Of a DNA stretch of 64,000 bases, positions 11,701 to 24,100 are shown one piece after another; the first letter of the stretch is position 1, and the number at the start of each line of letters is the position of its first letter. The translations under genes were made by a program, and so were the position numbers. Where the stretch lies: contig JAECUM010094065.1 in the NCBI GenBank assembly GCA_016617855.1, positions 30,860-94,859 of the forward strand. Reading direction: 5' to 3'. Origin of the DNA: Megalonaias nervosa. Lineage: Eukaryota; Mollusca; Bivalvia; Unionida; Unionidae. A model generated the notes under the pieces. It had not been told where the DNA came from. It made no database searches and saw only the letters and a program-made list of their open reading frames with translations.

Positions 11701-14700
11701 GTGCACTATGAAGACTGAATCAGAACAACCCATGATAATGTAGATGCTTTTCAGGCAACATCAGTACCCAGGTGATCCATTTCAAGCACTGCAAAATATT
11801 TTAACCAAAGACCTTGCCATGTGTTCATGCTGTTTGGAATTTTCATAACAAATTGTCACAGGAGGAGTAATGTATAGAACTGACATGTTGAAATATATTT
11901 TCAGCAAACTTGGCTGCTTTTATTGGTTCATTGAACTAGATATCTCTGCAATGATAATAAAAAGGTCATCATTTTCATAACTATCGTATTTGTGTTGCCA
12001 TTATTTATTTCTTAATATGATGTCAAATTTCAGCCCGATCAGAAGGTAATTATTGTTTATCTTAACATGCAGTCAGTACAGGATATTTTTATGATGGTAG
12101 AGCTTCTGTTGTCCTGATTAAAAGATGGAACATGATTCTTTGGATAAACAAGAATTTCTTTGGTCAAGCCACGTGTGCTATAAATTTGTTTAGGGAATGT
12201 AGTTGATTGAATTAATCCAAAACTTTGAATAATCATGTTTCAGATAATCGAAGCACTGCTGTATTCAGTGTTATTATTCCTGAATTACCTCTTTATTATT
12301 ACTGTTATTTCAGTATTAAGTTGCTTTCAGATTGTTTGTTTCTTTCATTTAGTTGATAGCTTCCAAAATAATTTCATGATTAGGCTATTAAAAAATATCA
12401 CATTGCAGTTAATAAGTGTCCAATGACAACTAAAAACATTACTACTTTTTCTGCATTAATATTGATAGAAGTTAAAAGAAGTCAATAATACAAGGAGTAA
12501 TACTACAGTAGGAACAGCTCTGATATCTTCATTATAACAAAGAGTTATTTTTATTTTTCTACATTTTGACAAACAGAAAATTTGGATTCACCACCTTCAA
12601 ATTTAATAAATAATGGAATTTGGAAATGTTTCGCCCAGACTTGTATTCTATTTCTTCTGAATGCATGGTCACATCAGCATGGGGTTTTCACTGAAAGACT
12701 TTTTATGATGTCTAGTTGGTCATATATGAAAATGGTGCCAATCTGGTTTCTAATATGACTGCCATAATGGCCATTTTGAAATCTTGTTATCATTACCACT
12801 CGTAGGTAGCAGTTTATATCGACATTGTGGTTCCACCAGAAGACTTCTTATGCTGTCTCTAAGTTGATACTAAATAGAAATGATGCCAGTCTGATATCAA
12901 ATATGGCTACCATTGCATCCGTCTTGAAAATCTTATTGTTCCTTCTCCAAAATGGAAAGTCATATCAGCATGGGGTTTCCACCAGAAGACTTCTTATGGC
13001 GCCTTGTTGATCCTAAATGAAAATGGTGCCAGGTTGACATTTAATATGTTCACCACAGTAGCTAATTTTAAAATCTTTTATCACTGAAGAATATTAAAAA
13101 TAGTTTCAGCACTCCACAGTTTAAAAGGAAGAAATGGTCCTGGAAATTATTTTCGGCCAGTAGAGTGTCAGTCCTTTGAGGAACACTTGTTATAATATAG
13201 AAGTACATGTTAAAGCTTTTGGTTCCAAATGGGTGTTTTGTTTGGGTTGGGTGCTGGAGTAGGAGAGAGGAATCCTCAACTTTATTCCATAAGGTATTTT
13301 GACTGTTGAGATGGGGTGATTCGTTTTGATTAAGAATTACATTTGTGTTTTTAATGGAAGAATGTACTATTTTATCTAGAAGCTAGGGTAAGCAGCTGAA
13401 TTGTCCGAACCAGCTTTCAGATCGACAGTTGCCTTATATGCAGGAATTTGTAATAGCAATGGATATTTTTAGTGAAAACCTATTTTACCTGGTGCATTTT
13501 ATCACAGGCCTCTTGAAACTGTAGTAAGAAAATGTCAGAATATCTGAGAAAAAATGAAAAAATATAAAATTCTAGAGATATATGACAGTGTTATTTAATT
13601 TATATATCTCTTATACAATTTTTAAGAAATATTTTAATTTTTTTCTCATATATTGTGACATTTTCTTACTACAGTGATAGAGGTAAAGCCTGTGAATTAT
13701 CTTATAGGTTTATCAATGACTAATGTATTTATTTCACAATCAATCTTTGCTGTCATTCTTGTTGATTTTATAAAATTATATTTTGTTCTTGACTTTTATA
13801 AAACCATATAGTTCTTTAATAATCTTCCTTTATTATCTTGTACATAATTAATGGTTGATTTTTACACTTTTAGCTTTTTCTAAATTTCTGAATTGTTGAT
13901 CAGTATGTTGGAAAATGTTGTGTCATGCAGTTACTTTAAGAACTATAGATGCATGATTACCTGTATAAACTGCTCAACAGCAGCATACATTAACAAAATA
14001 AAGTGTTGGGTTTTGTTAGTGAATGCCTGTATTAAAAGTCAAACAATAAGGCACACTAAGAAAATAAAGGGAGCAAGCTTATTTTTTACCAGAGCCGTCT
14101 TTAAGCCAACTTATGTATACATAGCCTCAACAAGTCTTTGTTTTGTAATTTAAATTCATGAATCATGTCGAAATTGGCTGCAGTTTGAATTTTGTTATTG
14201 TCAGACATTTATTGGAACAAAACAATGATAGATATATTGGCACAATGCCACGCCAAGGTCAGTAGGAGAATGTTTCATTTACTACCTGTTGAATATTTCC
14301 TGGCAGACTAGTACACAGATTAATCCCCTCAAGTAGATTTATTGGCATGATCATTATGTAGAACATATTGATAATATGAATCACCCCACCCCACATAATA
14401 AGAAGAAAATAAGATATTATCAACGACAATTATGTGCAGGGCTTATGCTGTATATGTTTAATACATGTTAATTTAGTAACAACAGCTTTGAAAAAGTTGC
14501 TGTACGTTTGAAAAGAAATGTGATTTTCAGTTGTTTTTAAACGAAAAAAATTAAGAATTAGATACATTTAGAATCATTTCAGTATGTCATTTGCTACATA
14601 TAATGTTACAGTTGATGCAAGTACTGAATCCTTTTTATATGAAGCTAGCATTTTTTTGTCAGAAATCTCAGATTATTAAAATATCCAGGCCGGGGTGGGG

Positions 14701-17700
14701 GTGGGGGTTGTGCTCTGTAAAGCCTGTGAAATATTTTTTTTTTTAGGGAAAGGGGATTTTTTTATCACCTGATGATATTGGACATAATGACAGACAGGGT
14801 GTATATTGAACATCGGATCAGCATCGTTTTCATTTTAAGACCATCTATACTTCATAAGAATTCTTTTAAGAAAAAACTTGTTGATATAATGATCCATTCT
14901 GTGTTGCCTTTGGCACTTGTTAAAAGTTTAATATTTGCACATTTCTTTGAACCCCATTTATTCAATCATGTCTTAAAATTTAACTTAAAACATTTGGGTT
15001 TTTTTTCCAAATTGAAGTTGATTATAACTTTTATGAAATCCAATTGTTAGGTTATAGACTTATTAGAAGCTGAGACTGAAGATTGTTCAGTGAAATTCAG
15101 GCCAAGGTGTGTATCAAAAATGAAAGAGAATGGCAGTACAAGTTCTGTGAAAAAAATGGTGTATGGGTCATCAAAGTTTTAATTAATTGATTGAGATTTT
15201 ACAATAGCATGTACTGTCTGCTTAAAAAAAATGAGGGAAAATATTAATGTTAGTACGTAGAACCTCTCTTGAAAGACCATCCCTTCTGCCAAAAAATTAG
15301 GGTCTCTCAAGACAGGTGGTCTCTCATAACAGGTTATACCACTATATAATCAATAAATTTGTGCATGGAGAATATGGTCTTTGAAGACAGTTGGTCTCAC
15401 ATAGCAATGATCTTTCAAGACAGGTTTTACTATATAAAGGGTTTAGTAGTTTGATATTATTATTAAACGTTAATTTAGTAAACAATTAGTTATCATCCTG
15501 ATTGCTAATGGTTTGCTAGTCAAAAATAATTGTTAAGGATATAGAATTGAAAGTTAAGAAAGAAAATACCTTTGTGTTATCTTGATGATTCTTTTATGAA
15601 TATTTAACATTAAATATCATTACTGTTCCTCTAAAGCTGAACTACCAGTTCATGAAGCAGTGTGTGGAAAAGGGACCCATCACTCCCATGCAGAAGGAGT
15701 GGTCCACTCATATTGTCCAGATGATTCCACAGAAGCTTCGCTCCACTCCATACCTCAATGAATGCATTCGGGACCTATTCACTGAGATCAAAGAGGATTA
15801 CATCAACAGCATGAAAAAATCCATGTGTGAGTATTTTTCTTCTTTTTATTAGCTCATTTGTCATGTGTCATCCATGTATAATTGTTATTTACAACTTTTC
15901 AAAAACAACTTTACCAATTTTCACATTTTAATGTGAGCATTCTGGCATCAAGGTCTTTCAGTTTTGTTGATTGAATGCTGGTCCATTATTTAATATGGCA
16001 GCCATTACTGTAGACAGTAAACCTTGAAACAAATTCTCATACTGTTAAACTATCTTTGACAAGATTTGAAAGAAAGTATCCTGGTTTAAAGTATATTTAG
16101 AATTGTACAATTGATGGCATTTCACAAATAAATATGGGCGTTAGTCACAAAAATATAAATTATTTAAACGTCTTATTCTCAGAACTTCTCAGCAGAATCT
16201 GAGCAGGTTTTAGAGAAACCATTCTGCCATTTAGGGCTTTCAGATTTATGCAAATAATGTCAATCCATCATCAAATATGGCCACCATTACTGTAGATAGA
16301 AAATCCTTTAAATGAGTTTTTTTTCAGCAAAAAACCCCACTTAATTGAATTTGATCAGAGTTTATAAAAAGCATCCTGGTGTGAAGGGCTTTTAATTTGG
16401 TACATATGATGCCAGTCCACCATTAAATACAGCTATGGTTGTTAAACAGAACAACCTTGAATAACTTCTACAACAATAAAGAAACTGACCAAACTGAAAC
16501 TTACTCTACAAACCACTCAAAAGGGGATTTTACCAAATTTGGACATTAAATCCCATAACTTAAAGGCCTGTGAAATTTGTAGAAATGCTGTTGACTCAGA
16601 AAAATATGGCTACTGTAGAAAAACATTTGCACAGCTTTATTTAAAAAATGGCTAACAAAATTTGAATAAGTATAACAGAAAGCATCCTGGTATAGAACAC
16701 TTTCAGGTTGATACAAATGATGCTGATCCATGATCAAATATGGCCAGCATTACTATAAATAGAAAAACCTTTGAACAACTTCTCAAAAACTGCTCAAACA
16801 GAAAGCATTCCTGTGTAGAAGTTTTTCGCATTTGTACAAAAAATTCTGATCTGCCAATCAACCAGAATAAACCATATAAGTGAACTCAGAATTTCCTCGG
16901 CAGAACTTGACCAAATATGACAGAAGGCATTCTGGCATTTAGGACTTTTAAGTTTTATCATATATGGCCATTGATATTAAGGATAGAAAAACCTGAAATG
17001 ATTTCTTTTCATCAGCCACTCATCTGAATAGGATTAAAATTTTACAAAAAGCATCCTCACATGAAGGACTTTTACTTTGTATAAAGGATGCCAATGCTCC
17101 AACAAACACAACAGCTGATGTTAAAAATTGAAAAACTAGTTCTAAAGTAAACACTGAACAGAAACTTTTTTTAAAAGTTCTCTGCAGAATTTGACCAGAT
17201 TTTTTTTTGACAGTGCCCTGGCTTAAAGGCTTTTCAGATTTTTACAGATGATGTTGATCCAACAACAAATATGGCCACCAATATAAAATATTGAGAAGCG
17301 TTTACAGTGTTATTTGAAAACACTGCTTAACAGAATTTGATCAAATTAAACAGAAAGCTGATTGGCATAGAACATTTTCAGGTTGGTACAAATAATGCAA
17401 ATCTGCCATCAGATATGGCCCTCATTTATAAAAGTAAAAAATCCTGTAAACAAATTCTCAAAAACAGTTAAGCAGAATTTTACCACATTTGATGAAATAT
17501 GTCCTGCATCAAGGTCTTTCAGATTTAATATACATGGTGCCAATCTGCCAGCAAATGTAACAAATATGGTCTCCAGTCCAAAACATAAATAAAGTATTCA
17601 ATACTTTCTTCTCAGAAATTTCTTAGCGGAATTTAGCCAAATCAGACAGAACACATTATGGCATTTAACTAATCTGCCATCAAATTTGATCATCATTACT

Positions 17701-20700
17701 AAAGGTAGGAAGTCCTATATATGACTTCATCTTAAAAAAAACACCCAACAATCCACTGTGAAACATGGCTGTTGTTACTAAATGACTTTTTATAAATACT
17801 GCACAGAAATGGCTTTTAAGAAGTGCTCAGCAGTATCTGACCGATTTGACAAAAGGCATCCTAGCTTAAAGGACTTTAGAATTTATACCAATAATCCTGA
17901 TGCATCAATATCTATGGCCAGAAATACTAAAATTAGAAAAACATTTACACAAGTTTATCTAAAAAAAGAACCCTACAACATCCAACAGAATTTGACCTAC
18001 TTAGACGGTAAGTATCTTGGCACGGAGGCCTTTAAGTATTGGATGAAATGCAGGGAAATCCTGAAACACTTATTTTCATTATATATATATATGCAATCAG
18101 CAACATCGAAAAAAATTTCTGCAGACTGAAGGCATATTAGTGACCAAGATTTCTTGCCTGATTCATCTGCATTTTGCTTTGAGGCACATGTTAGGTTGGT
18201 GAGTGATCTCTAACTCACTTGGGCCTCTTATATTTATGTACCATAAAATGTTTATTAATGATGGGCAGGTTTTATTTCATTTTTTTAAAATTTTTTTTTT
18301 GCATATCAAGACACTGATTATCTGGGGAGAGTTGAAGAAGCCACTTATGTGTGTTAGTTTTCTGTTAGATTTTCACACTGAACATTCTGCTTAAATGCTT
18401 GAAAGAACCAAAATATTTGGCTCTCTATATGACTGGATTATAGTTGTTTTACTGTGTAAGATGATAGAATATGTGATAGTAGAGAAAATCCATATGATAG
18501 AATATGTAATAGTAGAGAAAGTCCATGATAGAATATGTGATAGTAGAGAAAGTCCATATGATAGAATATGTAATAGTAGAGAAAGTCCATATGATAGAAT
18601 ATGTGGTAGTAGAGAAAGTCAGTACTGGTACATATTAATTATGCAGACATATATTGTTGGTACATGGACTTATATTCTGAGGTTTCCATGATTGGTTGAA
18701 TTTTATAAATAGCTCAGGCACATACATGCAGGTGTCCTCTTTAAAATGTTCCCTTTAAGTCTTTGTGTGTGCGTGTGTGTTTGGTTCTGGTTTACACATT
18801 AGTTTATTTTTTATGTTATCATGTGTTATCACTCTGCAACAGAAACTGTGAGAGACTGATATAATGTCTGTATTACAGTTGTTCAGTTATAGGGCTTTTG
18901 AACAGTCTGGAAGATAAACTTTCATGCCTCATTTGTCTTGTGTTTTGAGGCTGTGGAGTACTTGAGCATTTGGGTAAACATAATGACCAAACACGTTTAG
19001 TTGGTGTGACATCTGTTGATTGTCTAAGAAAAAAACCGAACAACATAAGAAAAAAACCCAAACAAATTAGGCTTAATTGGCAACATCTTTATTGATTTTT
19101 TAAAAATAAGCAAACAATCGGTAAACTAGATTTAGTGACCACTTCATTCATGTGTTTATTTAGCAGTATAATTGATAAACAAATCAAAGACAAGTTGATA
19201 CAATGATATATGAGAACTTCTGTGATATACCGGACATGTCCAGTACATACAGTGATTTCAGGATCTCTGATATATTTGTGTGTGTATGTGTTTACTGTAT
19301 ACTTTTCAACAAAATTGTTTCAAAACGTACTCTCTTTTTATCTTATTTTATTAGTGCAACATGTTCTAATACGACCTGAGGTTAAAGGTCTTGAGAATGA
19401 AGTTGCTGGACCTCCACCAGAAGAACCTGTGTAAGTGCTTGTCAGATGATTATAAATAATAAAAGGAAAGCCTTTTTATCCTTTTTAAAGCTAAGTGAGC
19501 TAATGGTATATGTCTGTCATGCATTTTCTGCTGTGTGTCATCTGTCATGTGTCCATCATAATTAGCATGTGACCACTCGGGAGGTCATATTTTTATCTGA
19601 TTTTTATTAGGCTTGAGACACATACATATATCATTAAGATCTCAAATGAGTTCGATAATGAACAAAATCTGTGCATACTTATGAGGTGACCTTTCATTGA
19701 TTGAGCTTGTTACCATTCAAGAAGTCATATTTCTGATCTTATTGTGATAAAACTTGGAATGTAGGTGCATGATCAAGGTTCTGCATGAATTGGATGAGTC
19801 AGATCTAGTTATATTAATTTGATAGGTCATGCATCTGACTGATTACTTGTTGTCACTGTGGAAGCCATATTTTTAATCCAATTTTGATACAAGATTTGAC
19901 TATATTTCTGGTCTGATTTTGACTAATCTTCATAAAATAGGCCTAAATCTTCAAGATCTCAGACAAATACAGTTATGGGCGTGAAGCAAGCATATTAATG
20001 AGGTGACATTGTTTCTGATTGGATGAAGTTGTTGACACTCTGGTGAGTCTATTTTTAATCCGATTTTATCACATTTGCTAGTTAAGCTTATGTCATCAGG
20101 GTATCCAGTGAGTATTATTATAAGCTGGATCTATGCATATGAAATAGATGATTTGAATATGATTGGATAAGCTTGTCAACACTTTAGCAACTCAGTTTCT
20201 GATCAGATATTAGTTCTACAAGATATCTGGTGAGTTTTATTATGAGTGAAATCAATGCATATTCAGATCATCTGATTGGCTGAGCTTCTTACCAATCAAA
20301 AGATGGTATGTATAACCAGATTTTAATAATGCTTTGTAGATAAGCTAATATTACAAAGCTGGTGAATGAATTTTATTATTTGTGAGACCTGTCCGTATGT
20401 ATAATGTGATATTGTGTACGACTCACTTTTGACAGGATTTTGATCTGACTTGCTGATTAGGGTCATATCATTAAGATCTAAGTTGAGTATGATTTTTGGT
20501 TACATCCATGATTGACTCAGCTAGTCAGCATTGTTACAGCTATATTTGTGATAAGATTTTGACAAAACTTGTTAAATAGTTTCGTGTCATTAAGATATTG
20601 GATAAGTTTGATTATGGATCCCTTCCCCTTGTGGATTCGGGAATGTAGAATAGGCTCATTGTGCAATCCTGCATGACCAGTGAAGGCAGCCTTTTTGCTC

Positions 20701-21048
20701 TCGGATGTGTCCTGTGATGATGTTCCAGTAAAGGTCTTTTAGTTATTGTAGAATGCAGTTTATTTATATAAAAAATTTGACTTTGTATTTTAAGGGTTTA
20801 TCCCAGACATGTGCAACTTCCTCCAGGGCATGGGCCGGAAAAGTGATTCTTAGAGTCACATCCTATGATGTAAAAATAAGTTGCTATAACCGGGTTGTGG
20901 GCCAGATCCGGCCTGTAAAAATAAGTTGCCATAACTGGGTTGTGGGCCAGATCCGACCCATGGACTGTATGTTACACAAGCCTAGTTTACCATTTTTGCC
21001 TTTATCATTGTTTTATATACCTTATTTGTGATACCTAAACATACATGA

Positions 21049-21119
<71 letters not shown>

Positions 21120-24100
21120 TGTGTGTGTGTGTGTGTGTGTGTGTGCTATGCCATTAAACTCATTAGACACATGAGATGATATTACGTCAGATTGGCCCTG
21201 ATCTTGACATCATATTTCTCATATAATTTTCATAAAACTTGGTAATTCGCTTTTTATCACCAAGATTTTGGACGAGTTGATTTTGAGCAAATGAGTACTC
21301 ATATTAATTATATCTTTGGAAAACACTTTTATTAATAATCATTAAAATCAACATGCTATGAAGTTTGTGAGATAGTTTACATATTGTTTACATTTTACAA
21401 GACTATATAAGCCTGCTTTTTAAATAGTGAAATGGTCAGCTCGCTTGAGCTATTGTTATGTTGTCTATATATATGGATTTGAACTGACATTCTGTTGTGC
21501 ACTTTTAGGTTTAGGTTATGAAGAATTTATTCAAAGTAGATAGTGCATGTTTTGTATTGGCTTATATGTAAAAATGAACACACAGTTGCAATCTGCCAAT
21601 GTATAATATAGAGGCAAATTAAGGTCTAAATCATTAATTATTCTTTTTTTTCATATCAAGCAAATTGCATGAGCCTGGATCTGCCTGAATGATATGCATT
21701 GGCAGATACTGGTTAATCTATGATATTGTCACATATTGACATGTATGGTATTAATGTCTTATTTACCATATATATTCCCTTATAAGTCGAGTTGAACAGC
21801 AAACAAAATAGACCCTAATCTGCCATCACATTATGCGATGACAGATCTGGGTCTGTCCTGTTTGCAGTTTGACTTTTTTACGTTTATGTCCATTTTTCTG
21901 TCTATCCATTATCCACTATTTCATGTTTAGGTCAAATCTCCATCGCCATTTAAGATGTTTCTTTTAAGTTGGTAAATGTATTACACTGTTGGTGTAGGTG
22001 CGTCTTTGCTTTTCACAATTCTTCAGTTTCAACGTTTGTTATGTTTTTGATTTATCTGTCATTTATCCATCTGTCCATTCAGCTATACATCCATACGTCA
22101 AAGTTTTCATTTCTACAACCAGAACTCTGACTACAGTGATTAAAGGAAGGTGATAACTTTTGGCATGATTCAGGAGGAGGAGTAGTTGGCAACGAATATT
22201 TTTTATTTTAAAAAAAAAAAAACTGATTGGCCTCATATTAGATTGACCACTGGGTTGGGGAACACCATCTCAAAGTCACCTTATAATCAAATAGTTTGAA
22301 TTATCAGATAATCTAGGGACAATAAATCTGATAAACCAGAAAATTGAAAATAAATAACACACATAAGACATGTACTCTCATTAGGTACACAGTTTAGGTG
22401 CATTCAAAGGCTGGGTGAAGTTACAATTTAAGTCTGTTTTGGATTTTTTCATCAGATTATGTTTGTGTTGCTGCCCCTCCCAATAGCCATTCTTTTTGTT
22501 ATGCAACATTTAAGTCCAAATAATGGACAAAAAATGTTCATATTTGCTTTGGGATAACATTGAGAGGAATCAAAATAATTAAAAACATGGTCAGTTTGAC
22601 CCAATTTATATACACTGAGATCAAAGATTAGTCCCAGTAGATACACATTTTGGATTAAATGTGTTACTAAAATTTCAGTGATAAAGAATAGTGTAAGTAC
22701 AAATAAAGATGATTATTTAATATTTATAACACAGCTTATTTATATTATTTATAACACGGCTTATTCAGCTACTACAAAATAAATTGAACTACTCTAAACA
22801 GAATTAAATTAAAGGATTGTAAATTTTTTTTTTCACATGAATCCCCTGGATGGCAGTTTGTGGGTTATGGGGGTTGGTGAGGTGGAATGAAATAAAGAGT
22901 GGATATTTGTAATGACTTCCAATCTAATTATTATTATTATTATTATTATTATTACTAATGCAGTGGTCTGGACTTCTCTCGACCCTGGCATGATTCTTTT
23001 GTCATGGCCAAACAGACGATCCGTGAGAATCTTCATGTCCTGGATCCCTCTCAACAAGTCATACTGAACATGTGTCAGCAGACCCTTGGCACCATGATTC
23101 TTGTGGACTGCTCCAAATTCAGGTTTGTGAGTTTATAAATATGCATCATTTGGAAAAAATGGTCACATGTAATACAATCTTGACGGATTTGCCAAAATTG
23201 ATACTTAGCAGTCAACAGCATGTGACCTATTGTTGCCTCTCCAGTATTATATGGAGGGGTATATAGGTGTAGTGCTACTCATTCTTGTCGACATATTCCA
23301 TGTGTCACAAATGTAGTTAAGGTGATGGATTTTAAAATAAATTCAGTATGAAATCTATGAAAAAGATCAATTTTCACCTTTTCCGATAACATTTTATGTG
23401 AGTTGCTCTTTTTAAACCATACCATATTAACGGGAAAACAATTATGTTATCTTTGCATATTTATAGTTTCCAAAAATGCTCACTAGGACATCATCAAATA
23501 TGAAATATTAATGAGGCATTTGGAAGAATTAGACATTAAAAAATCCAATACAAGAGATATTTTCGTACATATTGTGACCAGTTCAATGTGTGATATAGTT
23601 ATTGTTGGCAACAAAGAAAGGAGAAAAAGATGAATGTTGAGCACAAATGTAAAATTTTTACCAGTTTGAAAGACACTGTCAATTCGGACAGAAATGACTA
23701 CAAATGTATAATTTTTACCAGTTTGAAAGACACTGTCAATTCAGACAGAAATGACTACTAATGTAAAATTTTTACCAGTTTGAAAGACACTGTCAATTCA
23801 GACAGAAATGACTACAAATACTGAATTATCCACTCACCAATGAAGTTGGAAGAGGACATAGCATATTGCCTATTTCTTGGTTTTTTCATCATGAGTTCAT
23901 TTGTTATCCTCTCAATATTTTTCGTTACTCCCTCAATATTTAAGACCCTATTTCACCTACCTGTATTAAAATTTTGGATAGAGTAACTCAGCTTTACCCA
24001 AACTAGGCCACTGTTAAGTGATTCTTTTTTGTCAGCTTTTCATTACATCCTCAACATATTTGACTGTATTTCAAATATACAAATGAAATTTGATATGTAG

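Larger units (their letters stand above)
9835..15636 (+). other. Intron 3 (5.8 kb)
   Basis: GTAAGT...CCTCTAAAG. Contains nested-palindrome MITE copy 2 (10460-10668), a 22-24 bp minisatellite (10733-11180), a degenerate ~140-bp tandem array (12680-13090), a TIR MITE (13501-13697) and another TIR element (15251-15436). No coding exon beyond those listed is convincing. Confidence 0.8.
15827..19354 (+). other. Intron 4 (3.5 kb)
   Basis: GTGAGT...TTTTATTAG. Most of it (15900-18060) is an old, strongly diverged tandem array of roughly 145-bp units. Also holds a 33-bp minisatellite (18461-18620). Confidence 0.8.
19431..22963 (+). other. Intron 5 (3.5 kb)
   Basis: GTAAGT...CTAATGCAG. Contains a degenerate ~150-bp tandem array (19540-20620, with a further unit near 21160-21300), a hAT-like MITE (20804-20984), (TA)n followed by (GT)n at 21049-21144, nested-palindrome MITE copy 3 (partial) and an (ATT)n tract next to the acceptor. 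Confidence 0.8.

Noticed and set aside
12034..12045. Possible 12-nt microexon (PDQK) between TTTCAG and GTAATT
   Set aside because: Both phases would fit, but remembered DNAH12 spacing between exons 3 and 4 needs no extra residues, and AG...GT pairs this close occur by chance.
14688..14710. G-quadruplex-like run (GGGG-T-GGGGG-T-GGGGG)
   Set aside because: Only three long G-runs; a four-strand fold would need a weak fourth run, and there is no positional reason to expect function in mid-intron.
18395..18691. 98-residue frame with a repeated YVIVEK-like motif
   Set aside because: Translation of a 33-bp minisatellite in an intron.
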